Source: Paenibacillus phytohabitans
GTDB taxonomy: Bacteria > Bacillota > Bacilli > Paenibacillales > Paenibacillaceae
NCBI RefSeq assembly: GCF_013141775.1
Contig: NZ_WHOB01000016.1
Coordinates: forward strand, 248,001-312,000
Length of the DNA: 64,000 bases
Direction of reading: 5' to 3'
This document shows, one piece after another, positions 44,398 through 53,707 of this stretch (position 1 is the first letter of the stretch; every line of letters begins with the position of its first letter). Position numbers and translations under genes: made by a program. A model generated the notes under the pieces. The model had not been told where the DNA came from and searched no databases. It was given only the letters and a program-made list of their open reading frames with translations.

Positions 44398-46476
44398 TTA
44401 TACCTTTGCAGTCGGGCGTTTCAGCATAACCAGCCCGTTGACCGGCAGCTTCAGCTCTGCAGGTGCAGCAGCACCGGATTCGAGGTCCGTATACACCTGA
44501 CCATCCAGCGTTACCACTTGCTCGCTGCCGCTGAAATTCTGCACAAATACATAATCATGCTCGCCGTCACTGCGCAGCTGAGCCGTTACTCCTGTAGGAA
44601 GCTCGGTGTTCAGGGAGCGGCTGATACGTTCTTTTCCGGCAATGGCAGCATACAGATCCACATAGAACTGCGGGTCCTTCACACGTGTGGCCAGATGATA
44701 GGCTTTGCCAGCCCCCAGCTTATTCACGGTCAGTGCCGGACGTCCGGCGTAGAAGTCGCTGCGGTAATGGCCCAGCGCTTCTGCACCCTCCAGATGAATC
44801 AGCTCAGCGATTTCATGCGCATCATAGTCTCCGGTCAGCTTCAGGGTGTTGCCAGGGTCCATCACGAGGCCGTTCAGATCGCGGCTGTGCAGTCCTTCTG
44901 TCTCTTCTGCCCAGATTCCCAGGGTTCTGCGCAGCGGGCCAGGGAAGCCGCCGAGATGGCACAGGTCGGTCTCGCCAACGACTCCCGACCAATAGGTAGC
45001 CAGGAATGTGCCGCCCTGCTCCACGTACTTCTCAATCCGTTTGCCATTTTCTTCGCTGATCAGGTACAGCATTGGCGCAATGACCAGCTTGTAGCCGGAC
45101 AGATCATCACCGGAGCCGACAACATCCACCGGAATCCCCAGCTCCCACAGTCCGCGGTAATGCTGAAGCACGGTCTCTTCATATTTCAGTCCGGAATTGC
45201 GGATACCCTGGGCATCCTTAACTGCCCAGCGGTTGTCCCAGTCGAACAGGATGGCTGTTTCGGCAGGAGTGGTTGTACCCACTACATCCGTTAATCCTGC
45301 CAGCGTACGGCCAACCTCAGCTACATCTCTGAATACACGGGTCTCCGCATGTCCGCTGTGATCGACAACTGCGCCGTGGAACTTCTCGCTGGAGCCGCGG
45401 CTTTTGCGCCACTGGAAGTATTGCACGGAGTCTGAACCATGGGCTACCGCCTGCAGGGAGGACAGCTTGTGCATACCCGGACGCTTCAGCTTGCTGACAA
45501 TCTGCCAGTTCGTGAGCGAAGGTGTGCTTTCCATCAGCAGGAACGGTTTCTTTTTGAAGCTGCGGTACATATCGTGGTGCATCGCCGTCCAGGCCGCCAG
45601 CCGGGCATCATCATCGTCCTCGGTATATCCCCAGTCCGGATAAGCATCCCAGGAGACAACATCAAGGATCTTCGCCAGGTTACGATAATCAATACCGTCG
45701 ATCATATGCATGTTGGTCGTCACCGGCAGTTCAGGATTGAAGCTGCGCACCGAGTCAATCTCATGCTGGCAGAAGTTAATCGTCTGGTCACTTACGAAAC
45801 GGCGCCAGTCCAGGTTAAGACCATGCACCTGAGTCTCTCCGTGCGGAGCCGGGGATTCAATCTGTTCCCAGGAGGTGTACGTATGGCTCCAGAATGTGGC
45901 CCACCAGGCATGATTCAGCTCGTCCAGACTTCCCTTATATTTAACCTTGAGCCAATCTCTGAAGGCATTCTGACAGTAATCACAGTGGCATTCGCCGCCG
46001 AATTCATTGGAGATATGCCAGCCGATGACTGCAGGGTGATGAGCGTAACGCTCAGCCAGCTTGGAGTTCATCAGCGCGGTTTTTTCGCGGTAGACCGGTG
46101 AAGTGAAGCAGTGATTATGGCGGACCCCATGCAGATTGCGCACCCGGTTCCGTTCTACCCGCAATACCTCAGGATATTTCTCCGACATCCAGGCCGGACG
46201 TGCTCCGCTTGGCGTAGCCAGGAAGGCATAAATTCCATTATCCTTAAAAGTATCCAGCAGCTGATCGAGCCAATCGAAGGTGAATACTCCTTCTTCACGC
46301 TCCAGCGATACCCAGGAGAAAATCCCCACGGACATTACATTGCAGCCTGCCAGCTTCATCATCCGGATATCTTCTTTCAGCACCTCAGGGTATTTCAGCC
46401 ATTGCTCGGGATTATAGTCGGCACCATGCAGCATTACAGGAGCCTTGCTGCTGATTGCAGGAACTTTGCTGTTCAT
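44398..46476 (-). CDS. GH42 beta-galactosidase
   Basis: 692 residues, no signal peptide, so cytoplasmic. It has a TIM barrel with acid/base Glu158 (HISNEFGG) and nucleophile Glu316 (LLMESTPS), then a trimerisation domain and a small C-terminal beta domain. A zinc site is likely: Cys123, then Cys163, Cys165 and Cys168 in CHCDYCQNAF, the pattern known from the Thermus A4 enzyme. It releases galactose from imported beta-1,4- or beta-1,3-galacto-oligosaccharides (pectic galactan). The start at 46476 was chosen because earlier in-frame starts lack a ribosome-binding site. It is divergent from an AraC regulator, with a cre-like box in the gap. Confidence 0.95.
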   Translation of the reverse strand: MNSKVPAISSKAPVMLHGADYNPEQWLKYPEVLKEDIRMMKLAGCNVMSVGIFSWVSLEREEGVFTFDWLDQLLDTFKDNGIYAFLATPSGARPAWMSEKYPEVLRVERNRVRNLHGVRHNHCFTSPVYREKTALMNSKLAERYAHHPAVIGWHISNEFGGECHCDYCQNAFRDWLKVKYKGSLDELNHAWWATFWSHTYTSWEQIESPAPHGETQVHGLNLDWRRFVSDQTINFCQHEIDSVRSFNPELPVTTNMHMIDGIDYRNLAKILDVVSWDAYPDWGYTEDDDDARLAAWTAMHHDMYRSFKKKPFLLMESTPSLTNWQIVSKLKRPGMHKLSSLQAVAHGSDSVQYFQWRKSRGSSEKFHGAVVDHSGHAETRVFRDVAEVGRTLAGLTDVVGTTTPAETAILFDWDNRWAVKDAQGIRNSGLKYEETVLQHYRGLWELGIPVDVVGSGDDLSGYKLVIAPMLYLISEENGKRIEKYVEQGGTFLATYWSGVVGETDLCHLGGFPGPLRRTLGIWAEETEGLHSRDLNGLVMDPGNTLKLTGDYDAHEIAELIHLEGAEALGHYRSDFYAGRPALTVNKLGAGKAYHLATRVKDPQFYVDLYAAIAGKERISRSLNTELPTGVTAQLRSDGEHDYVFVQNFSGSEQVVTLDGQVYTDLESGAAAPAELKLPVNGLVMLKRPTAKV

Positions 46477-46565
46477 ATTATTACATTCATCCTCTCGTAT
46501 AGGGTTCGATGTTAGAATGGGACTTTTCACTGATATAAGTTCTTCGTCAGCTCTATCCCTTTAGC

Positions 46566-46580
46566 TTGTAACCGTTTATA
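46566..46580. promoter_or_regulatory. cre-like site upstream of the GH42 gene
   Basis: TTGTAACCGTTTATA fits WTGNAANCGNWNNCW except for the C near the end. It lies about 90 bp before the beta-galactosidase start and 85 bp before the divergent AraC gene. Confidence 0.45.
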
Positions 46581-46664
46581 CTATTTATAATAAAGGATAA
46601 TCAGTTGCCAATGGTAGTATAATAATAGCGTTTCCATAGCACAAAATGAATATGAGGTGTTTAC

Positions 46665-47531
46665 ATGCTCCCCTTCTCCCTGATCGAAATGCCGCGCGAC
46701 CTGAATGCGTTCCCCTTATACCCTTATTCGGTCGGCCGCCATATCCAGTATCACCATGTGCGTCCGGCCGGATTCCCGGTGCACCAGATATTCCTGATCC
46801 GCAGCGGCAGCGGACGGTTCCGCGACCTTGAGAGCGGCACTGAGACGGTGCTGACGCCGGGAATGGCCTATGCTTTTCCACCCGACCGCGGGCACGAGTA
46901 TTATCCGTTGTCACATGAGCCGTGGCATGTAGGTTTCATCGGCTTCCATGGAAGCCAGTCAGCATCTGTGCTGGAGGGACTCGGCCTGCTGCCGTCTGCG
47001 CTGTTCCATCCTGAACGGTTCGAGGATTGCTGGGATATGATCGGCGGAATCTGGCATACGGTAAACGGAAATAGCACCAGCCGCCAGGAGGAGCAGTCGA
47101 TGCAGGATCTGTCGGTGACTCTCTATAGGCTGCTGCTGATGCTGCGCAGGAGCGAATGCTCCGCCGGTACGGCGACCCGCCTGGAGAACGAAAATGTACG
47201 CAACGAAGCTCTGAATAAGGCCGTCAGCCTGATCAACGAGCATTTCACGGAGCCGCTGCTGATTACGAATCTGGCCGCTGCCGTCGGTTATTCTGTCCAG
47301 CATTTCCAGCGTCTGTTCCTGCAGGAATACGGCGTGACCCCGCATAAATATCTGCAGAACCTGCGGCTGCAGCGCGCCGTACAGATGATCACCGAGGACC
47401 CTGAGCGTCCTGTGCAGGATATCGCCCTCAACCTTGGGATGGACACCAATTATTTCATCCGCGTTTTCCGCAAGGCGCACGGGGTGACTCCGGGGTTAAT
47501 GCGGAGCCAGCTGCATGGGAGTGCAGAGTGA
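46665..47531 (+). CDS. AraC-family transcriptional regulator next to the GH42 beta-galactosidase
   Basis: 288 residues. An N-terminal cupin sensor (GFPVHQIFLIRSGSGRFRDL, then PGMAYAFPPDRGHEYY) precedes a double helix-turn-helix at the C-terminus: ITNLAAAVGYSVQHFQRLF and VQDIALNLGMDTNYFIRVF. GAGG lies about 8 nt before the ATG. It is divergent from the beta-galactosidase with a 190-bp gap and is its likely activator. Confidence 0.92.
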   Translation: MLPFSLIEMPRDLNAFPLYPYSVGRHIQYHHVRPAGFPVHQIFLIRSGSGRFRDLESGTETVLTPGMAYAFPPDRGHEYYPLSHEPWHVGFIGFHGSQSASVLEGLGLLPSALFHPERFEDCWDMIGGIWHTVNGNSTSRQEEQSMQDLSVTLYRLLLMLRRSECSAGTATRLENENVRNEALNKAVSLINEHFTEPLLITNLAAAVGYSVQHFQRLFLQEYGVTPHKYLQNLRLQRAVQMITEDPERPVQDIALNLGMDTNYFIRVFRKAHGVTPGLMRSQLHGSAE

Positions 47532-47685
47532 GCAACGTATCCGTGCTCCATCCGTTACGCCAAACTGCATAAGACGTCCAGCACCCCCAAACGTATGAAG
47601 AATAGTCAGCTCAACTGTGACTCGAAGGTGTGCTTGGGAGGATGAGGGGGGGTTATTTTCACGGACGAGTTCAGCCTGCTAATAC

Positions 47686-48261
47686 TTAAACCAAATGCTC
47701 CACACAGTTGTACAGCAGGCAATCCCAGTTATTATTGATTTTGGTGAGCAGAGTTAGCGAAGCATTATCTATGTAAGTGGTGGTGAACACTTGCGGCAGC
47801 AGATGCTGGAGCGTTAAGCCGATTAAGGCGCCGTGGCTGACAACGAGTACTTTTTTATCCGGATAGCGGGTATACAGCTCCTCCAGAAAAAAAACGCCTC
47901 TGTGTGATACATCCTCTGCCTTCTCCATTCCGAGCTCCAGGCTGCGCCATTCCGGCCCCCATCTCCCTAACCATTCTGCCTCATTTAACCCTTCCAGCTG
48001 TCCGCAATCCATTTCACATATCCGTTCGTCAATCAGGTGCTCCCCTATCCCTGCAGCAGCAGCAATAATCTCTGCGGTCTCCCTGGACCGGCACAAGTGG
48101 CTGGAAATCATGAGGTCCCACGGTTCTTTACTCAGCCGTCCGGCAAGTCTAACCGCCTGTTCTCTGCCTTCCCCGTTAAGCGGGATATCCGCCAGTCCCT
48201 GCGCCCTTCCTGCGATATTCCATTCTGTAATCCCATGCCTGATTAAACCGATTGTTGCCAC
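47686..48261 (-). CDS. Histidine phosphatase family protein (phosphoglycerate mutase-like)
   Basis: 191 residues. The catalytic RHG motif is in IGLIRHGITEWN, the second His in VVSHGALIG, and the family EMDCGQLEG segment is present. Members include PhoE-type phosphatases, alpha-ribazole phosphatase and phosphoglycerate mutases; the length suggests a phosphatase. The substrate cannot be assigned. A single gene, followed by a gene-poor region. Confidence 0.85.
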   Translation of the reverse strand: MATIGLIRHGITEWNIAGRAQGLADIPLNGEGREQAVRLAGRLSKEPWDLMISSHLCRSRETAEIIAAAAGIGEHLIDERICEMDCGQLEGLNEAEWLGRWGPEWRSLELGMEKAEDVSHRGVFFLEELYTRYPDKKVLVVSHGALIGLTLQHLLPQVFTTTYIDNASLTLLTKINNNWDCLLYNCVEHLV

Positions 48262-48376
48262 TCGAATGAACCTCCATCGTCATCGTCTTTTGTTCACTGC
48301 AATTTAAATCACCAAAATCTCTCGTTAGCTGTGGCAGAGCGGATTGAGTTACTTACTCAATTTTGCATGGGGCACT

Positions 48377-48558
48377 ATTGTTGTACGAATTGCAACTTTA
48401 ATCCCTTAATATCCGGGTGTTCAAGCGAATTGTTGTACGAAATACAAGAATTGTCCCGCTCAGCCGCTTGGAGGTCGGGAAATCCTGCTTTTTATACAAC
48501 AATTTCCGATTGGGGCCGAAATAATGAGGAGAATGTTGTATTATGTGCAGGATTATCC
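48377..48558 (+). repeat. 182-bp dispersed four-unit element, copy B
   Basis: Units start at 48377, 48429, 48503 (inverted) and 48533, each beginning A(A/T)TGTTGTA. The spacing (52, 74, 30) matches copies A and C. Unit 2 (GTTGTACGAAATACAAGAA, followed by TTGTCCCGC) is nearly identical to unit 2 of copy C. Apart from this element and a terminator, the gene-free stretch 48262-48788 shows nothing. Confidence 0.9.
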
Positions 48559-48713
48559 AAAAGTCACCGGTTCGCCGGATCTCCACCACTACCAGCTAGT
48601 TAACCAGTGAATTATGGCAACAGCAGCACCCCTAAGTAACCTTAAGCCCAAAGATCACCAAAGTCACAGCTGATTCTTATGTAAATCTCCTAATAAGTTC
48701 AGTTTATCCCGCT

Positions 48714-48771
48714 GCAAAAAAAGACAGCCGCAAGCCAGCCTCCTCCTAAGAAGTCCTGACCGCAGCTGTCT
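48714..48771 (-). terminator. Terminator after the ABC exporter operon
   Basis: On the minus strand AGACAGC (48771-48765) pairs with GCTGTCT (48728-48722), plus inner TGCGG/CCGCA pairing, followed by a T7 run. It lies 18 bp after the stop codon of the last exporter gene. Confidence 0.8.
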
Positions 48772-48788
48772 GTCTGCATTTACCCTAT

Positions 48789-50528
48789 CTAAACCGCCGT
48801 AAACTGGCTATTATACAAGCGGGCGTAATACCCACCGCTCCTCACCAGCTCCTCATGCGTTCCGCTCTCGACAATGTCGCCGTCCTTCATGAACAGAATC
48901 AGGTCCGACTCACGGATCGTGGACAGCCGGTGGGCAATCACGAAGCTGGTACGGCCGTAGATCATCGCCAGAAAAGCCTTCTGAATCCGCACCTCCGTCA
49001 GCGTATCAATACTGCTCGTGGCCTCATCCAGAATAAGCATCGGCGGATCAACGAGCATCACACGGGCGATGGTAAGCAGCTGCTTCTGGCCTTGGGAGAG
49101 ATTATCTCCCGAGCCGCTTATTTTCGTATTATAGCCCTCGGGCAGACGTTTGATGAAGCTGTGCGCATTCGCGGCTTTGGCTGCGGCAATGACTTCAGCC
49201 TCCGACGCTTCCGGCTTGCCGTAAGCGATATTGTCGCGGATGGAGCCCCCATATAACCAGGTGTCCTGCAGCACCATCCCGAAGTTACGCCGCAGACTGT
49301 CCCGGGTAATCGAAGTAATGTCCGTACCGTCAATCCGGATGGTGCCGCTGTCGACTTCATAGAAGCGCATCAGCAGGTTGACCAGTGTGGTCTTCCCCGC
49401 TCCGGTCTGGCCGACAATCGCCACGCGTGTACCCGGCTTCACCTCCAGACTGAAGTTCCGGATCAGCGGCCGTTCCGGGGTATAGGCAAAGCTCACCTTG
49501 TCGAAGGTAATCGTGCCTTGGCTTCCCGTCATCACTACAGCACCCGGAGCATCCGGAGTCTCCTGCGGCAGATCCAGAATGTTGAAAATACGCTGCGCCG
49601 ATGCCGTCGCCGACTGCAGCTGGGTAATGACCCCGGTAATCTCATTGAACGGCTTCGCGAACAGATTCGAATAGATCAGGAAGCTGGACAAATCCCCGAC
49701 GGAAAAATGTCCCCCGATCACAAGCGCACTGCCGATCATCGCGATCACCGAGAATGTGATGTTGTTTACAAGTCGTGTAGTCGGATTAGATAAAGAGCCG
49801 TAGAATTGTGATTTGATCCCTGTCTTGTACAGCTCATTATTCCGCTCTGCGAAGCCTGCAAAAGAGCGGTCCTCATAGTGATAGGCCTGCACTACCTTTT
49901 GTCCGCCGACAAGTTCCTCCACATAACCGTTGAGCCCGCCGAGGATTTTGGCCTGCTCCCGGAACATCTGCTGCGAACGCATTGTAATGAAACGGGCAAC
50001 GAAGAAGGTCGCCGGTGCAGACAACAGTACCACCAGCGTCATCACAGGGCTGATATAGAGCATTAGCCCGATAGCCCCGGCAATGGTCACGATCCCCGTC
50101 AGCAGCGTGGAGAAGCCCTGCAGCAGCCCGTCAGAGACAGCATCCATATCATTCACGAACCGGCTGATGCTGTCGCCTTGCGGATGATTATCATGGAATT
50201 TCAACGGCAGCGCGTCCAGCTTGTCAAACAGCTCGCGGCGGAGATCATAGACTGTCCGGTAGGCGAGCTTATTCGTATAATAGGTGAGCAGCCAGCCGAA
50301 GAAGCTGCCAACCAGATATACGGCTCCCAGGATCAGCAGCAGGCGGAAAATCCCCGGGAAGTTCACCTGATCCGGCCCGATCATATGGTCAACCGCGCGG
50401 CCGATCAGCAGCGGTCCGATCAGGCTGGCAATCACACTCAGAATGGCGCAGATGACTGCCCCGACGGTTATCTTCCGGTATTGGCTTGTATATCTAAACA
50501 GCCGTTTCCAGGTCGTTGTACTGTTCAT
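48789..50528 (-). CDS. ABC exporter half-transporter, canonical Walker B (subunit 2 of a heterodimer)
   Basis: 579 residues: a six-helix membrane domain (about 1-320) followed by an ATPase domain with Walker A GQTGAGKTT, signature LSQGQ and Walker B MLILDEATSSID. The catalytic Glu is present, but the signature has Gln where Gly is usual. It overlaps the upstream gene by 4 bp. With that partner it should form one functional and one degenerate ATP site. The family exports drugs or lipids; the substrate is unknown. Confidence 0.92.
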   Translation of the reverse strand: MNSTTTWKRLFRYTSQYRKITVGAVICAILSVIASLIGPLLIGRAVDHMIGPDQVNFPGIFRLLLILGAVYLVGSFFGWLLTYYTNKLAYRTVYDLRRELFDKLDALPLKFHDNHPQGDSISRFVNDMDAVSDGLLQGFSTLLTGIVTIAGAIGLMLYISPVMTLVVLLSAPATFFVARFITMRSQQMFREQAKILGGLNGYVEELVGGQKVVQAYHYEDRSFAGFAERNNELYKTGIKSQFYGSLSNPTTRLVNNITFSVIAMIGSALVIGGHFSVGDLSSFLIYSNLFAKPFNEITGVITQLQSATASAQRIFNILDLPQETPDAPGAVVMTGSQGTITFDKVSFAYTPERPLIRNFSLEVKPGTRVAIVGQTGAGKTTLVNLLMRFYEVDSGTIRIDGTDITSITRDSLRRNFGMVLQDTWLYGGSIRDNIAYGKPEASEAEVIAAAKAANAHSFIKRLPEGYNTKISGSGDNLSQGQKQLLTIARVMLVDPPMLILDEATSSIDTLTEVRIQKAFLAMIYGRTSFVIAHRLSTIRESDLILFMKDGDIVESGTHEELVRSGGYYARLYNSQFTAV

Positions 50529-52276
50529 TGTACGGCCTCCTCGCTTGAGAGCTGGGACATGCAGATTTCCTGATAGACCCCGCAGCTCTCCAGCAATTCT
50601 TCATGGCTGCCGATACCGGCAATCCGCCCTTCATCGAAGACAATAATCTGATCCGCCTGTCTTACGGTACTCACCCGCTGGGATACAAGCAGAACTGTCA
50701 TATCTCCGCTGTTCTTGTTCAGTGCACGGCGCAAAGCTGCATCCGTGGCAAAATCCAGCGCACTGGAGGAATCATCCAGAATGAGTATAGGCGGACGCCC
50801 TACAACCGCCCGTGCAATCGTCAGCCGCTGCTTCTGTCCTCCGGACAAATTATGTCCTCCGCGTGCGACAAGGGTATCCAGTCCCTCCGGCAGCTTGGCA
50901 ATGAACTCTTCCGCCTGGGCCACCGCTGCTGCGGACATAATCTCTTCCCGGGTTGCAGAGGCCTTGCCCCAGCGGATGTTATCGGCAATCGATCCAGTGA
51001 ACAGCATCGCCTTCTGCGGCACAATACCAATTCTGCTCCGCAGCTGCTCCAGCCGGTATTGCCGCACATTCACACCTTCGACGAGAATTTCACCCTCTAC
51101 TGCATCATAGAACCGCGGAATGAGGTTCACGAAGGTCGATTTACCGGAGCCGGTACTGCCGATCAGTCCGACCGTCTCTCCCCGGTGAATGTCGACCGTG
51201 ATATTCTCCAGCGCAAGCTCACCGGTTGTGTTATACCCGAACGAAACATTGCGGAAGGAGATCACCGGCGCTGAATCATCACGCTTGGCCGCCGGCGCAT
51301 CTGCCGCAACCTCGGCAACCGATGCCGTCATTGCCAGCACCTCGTTGACACGGTTGGCAGATGACGAAGCTTTGGTGAACAGAATAACGAGATTGGATAC
51401 CACAATCAACGCTAGCAGGATCTGGGTCACATAGTTGATGAATGCAATAATCTCCCCCTGTGACAGCCGTCCGGCATCGATATGAATGCCGCCCGCCCAC
51501 AGAATGGCGATAATCGCTGCATTAACCACTAGCGTGGTCATCGGGCCCAGCCAAGCGGATATCCGTCCGACCCGGATTGCGGTCTGTGTCAAATCCTCCG
51601 AAGCTTCATTGAAGCGCTGCTTCTCCCGGCGGCTCTCTGCGAAGGCGCGGATGACCCGGATACCAGACAGATTCTCGCTGAGCACCAGTGCCAGACGGTC
51701 CAGCTTCGCCTGATATTTGCGGTAGAGCGGCGAGCTGCGCGTAATGATGAAATACAGAATGACACCGAATACCGGAGTAGCCGCAATCAAGATCAGCGAC
51801 AGCCGGAAATCCAGAATCATCGACATGATGATCGCCCCGATGCAGATGAACGGAGCACGGATAACCAGCCGGATCAGCATGGCTACGGCCAGCTGGAGCT
51901 GATTGACATCATTCGTGATCCGGTTGATCAGCGATGGCGTGCCGATAATATCAAGCTCTGCGTAGGATAACGATGAAATATGCTTGAACATTTTGTTGCG
52001 CAGCGATGTGCCGAAGCCCTGTGACGCGCGCGCTGCGTAATATTGGCAGATCATAGAGCAGCCGAAGCCGAGGATGGCCATCAGCACCATCAGGGAGCCC
52101 ATGCGGTAGACATAGGCGCTGTCCTGCCTGCCAATTCCGTTGTTGATAATCAGGGCTACAATCGTCGGCAGCAGCAGCTCCAGAATCGCCTCCAGCAGCT
52201 TGAAGATCGGCCCGATGATCACTTCTTTCCTGTAAGGCTTTAGATAAACAGCAATTTTGAACACAGTAATCCTCAC
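50525..52276 (-). CDS. ABC exporter half-transporter, degenerate Walker B (subunit 1 of a heterodimer)
   Basis: 583 residues: a six-helix membrane domain followed by an ATPase with Walker A GSTGSGKST, signature LSGGQ and Walker B ILILDDSSSALD. Asp replaces the catalytic Glu, so hydrolysis at its own site would be weak. The good signature pairs with the catalytic site of the second subunit. This division of labour is the BmrC/BmrD pattern. It is divergent from a LysR regulator with a gap of about 160 bp. Confidence 0.92.
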   Translation of the reverse strand: MRITVFKIAVYLKPYRKEVIIGPIFKLLEAILELLLPTIVALIINNGIGRQDSAYVYRMGSLMVLMAILGFGCSMICQYYAARASQGFGTSLRNKMFKHISSLSYAELDIIGTPSLINRITNDVNQLQLAVAMLIRLVIRAPFICIGAIIMSMILDFRLSLILIAATPVFGVILYFIITRSSPLYRKYQAKLDRLALVLSENLSGIRVIRAFAESRREKQRFNEASEDLTQTAIRVGRISAWLGPMTTLVVNAAIIAILWAGGIHIDAGRLSQGEIIAFINYVTQILLALIVVSNLVILFTKASSSANRVNEVLAMTASVAEVAADAPAAKRDDSAPVISFRNVSFGYNTTGELALENITVDIHRGETVGLIGSTGSGKSTFVNLIPRFYDAVEGEILVEGVNVRQYRLEQLRSRIGIVPQKAMLFTGSIADNIRWGKASATREEIMSAAAVAQAEEFIAKLPEGLDTLVARGGHNLSGGQKQRLTIARAVVGRPPILILDDSSSALDFATDAALRRALNKNSGDMTVLLVSQRVSTVRQADQIIVFDEGRIAGIGSHEELLESCGVYQEICMSQLSSEEAVQ

Positions 52277-52434
52277 CTAACCTACGTAGTATGTATTCAC
52301 TCTTGAAAAAAACAAAAGACCCGTTATGATTATGTCATACCTGCTTACATATTAATAATATTGGTTTCGTATCTTTGCCATATGAATTTCATATGGAATG
52401 TGATTGAAGACGCGGAACGGGAGGCTGTAATAAC

Positions 52435-53304
52435 ATGGATATCCGCCAATTGAAATATTTCCTGGCGATTGCCGAGGAAGGTCAAATCACCTCAGCCGCC
52501 AGGAAGCTGCAAATGGCCCAGCCGCCGCTCAGCCAGCAGCTTAAGCTGCTGGAGGAGGAGCTAGGGGTCAAGCTGGTTGAACGCGGTCCGCGCAGCATCC
52601 AGTTAACCGATGCGGGGATTATTTTGCGTAACCGGGCACAGCAAATTCTTGAATTAACGGATTCGACCACGAGAGAAATCAATGATTTTGCCAAAGGACT
52701 GAAGGGCAGCCTCTCGATCGGCACTGTCTCCTCTTCCGGAGCCACCCTGCTGCATGACCGGCTGGGCGAATTCCACAAGAACTATCTGGGCGTTACTTTT
52801 GAAATTCATGAAGGCAATACATTTATGATCATCGATCTGCTGAACAAAGGCATCGTCGAAATCGGCATTATCCGCACCCCTTTTAATTCCAGCAATCTTG
52901 AATGTCTGTATCTCAATTCTGAGCCGATGATTGCCGTTATGACCCCCGATTATGACTGGAATTCAAGCGAAGCAGCTATTTCACTCGGAGAGCTTCAGCA
53001 TATGCCGCTTATCATTTACCGCCGGTTTGAGCAGCTCATTCGTGAGACCTGCCTGGAGCATGGGTTTGAACCGCAAATTTTCTGCATGAACGATGATGCG
53101 CGGACCACTCTGCTCTGGGCCAACGCCGGACTTGGCATCGGGATTATTCCCAAATCAGCTTTTGAGCTGGCGAATCACGGCAATCTGATCTATAAGGAGA
53201 TCCGGTGTGAAGAGCTGCATACCCGTGTAGCCGCCGTCTGGATTAAGGACAAGTATTTGTCGTCGCTGGCTACCAAGTTTATCGAGACCTTCCGGGCACG
53301 CTGA
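52435..53304 (+). CDS. LysR-family transcriptional regulator, divergent from the ABC exporter
   Basis: 289 residues. The N-terminal winged helix-turn-helix is canonical (FLAIAEEGQITSAARKLQMAQPPLSQQLKLLEEELG). A periplasmic-binding-like effector domain follows (about 90-289; LKGSLSIGTVSSSGATLLHDRL, then GLGIGIIPKSAF). It probably regulates the exporter genes across the intergenic gap and itself. The inducer is unknown. GGGAGG lies about 9 nt before the ATG. Confidence 0.92.
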   Translation: MDIRQLKYFLAIAEEGQITSAARKLQMAQPPLSQQLKLLEEELGVKLVERGPRSIQLTDAGIILRNRAQQILELTDSTTREINDFAKGLKGSLSIGTVSSSGATLLHDRLGEFHKNYLGVTFEIHEGNTFMIIDLLNKGIVEIGIIRTPFNSSNLECLYLNSEPMIAVMTPDYDWNSSEAAISLGELQHMPLIIYRRFEQLIRETCLEHGFEPQIFCMNDDARTTLLWANAGLGIGIIPKSAFELANHGNLIYKEIRCEELHTRVAAVWIKDKYLSSLATKFIETFRAR

Positions 53305-53467
53305 ACCCTGAACATAACATTCCCGCTCGCGCAGCAGTGCAGTTATCCGGCCCGGACATTCTGGAGGATGTCCAATTCCTGCTTTCTTCATCCTGTCTTT
53401 CAGGCCGCTCCACCCTGCATCACGCTGGCAGAATCCGGGATTCTGACGTTTCACACCGCATGGACTA

Positions 53468-53650
53468 AATGTTGTACTTCTTACAACTTGGCTACCTGGC
53501 TACCTGGGTGTTCAGACAGATTGTTGTAAGAAATACAAGAATTGTCCCGCTAATACGCCCGGTGGAGCATAAATGCTGCCTTTTATACAACAATCTTGAA
53601 TTATATCCGGGATTATAGTGGAATTGTTGTATTTTGGGCAGGATTTTATA
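53468..53650 (+). repeat. 182-bp dispersed four-unit element, copy C
   Basis: Units start at 53468, 53520, 53594 (inverted) and 53623; spacings of 52, 74 and 29 match copy B almost exactly. It ends 57 bp before the start of the small secreted protein. The other bases of the stretch 53305-53707 hold no gene I can support. Confidence 0.9.
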
Positions 53651-53707
53651 AGTGATAGTTTTAAGTTCCGCTTATTTAAGACTAATCAATCCGGAGGAGT
53701 GAAGCTA

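Noticed and set aside
48331..48603. Plus-strand frame of 90 codons over repeat copy B
   Set aside because: The equivalent frame is broken by stops in copies A and C, so the repeat is not maintained as a coding sequence.
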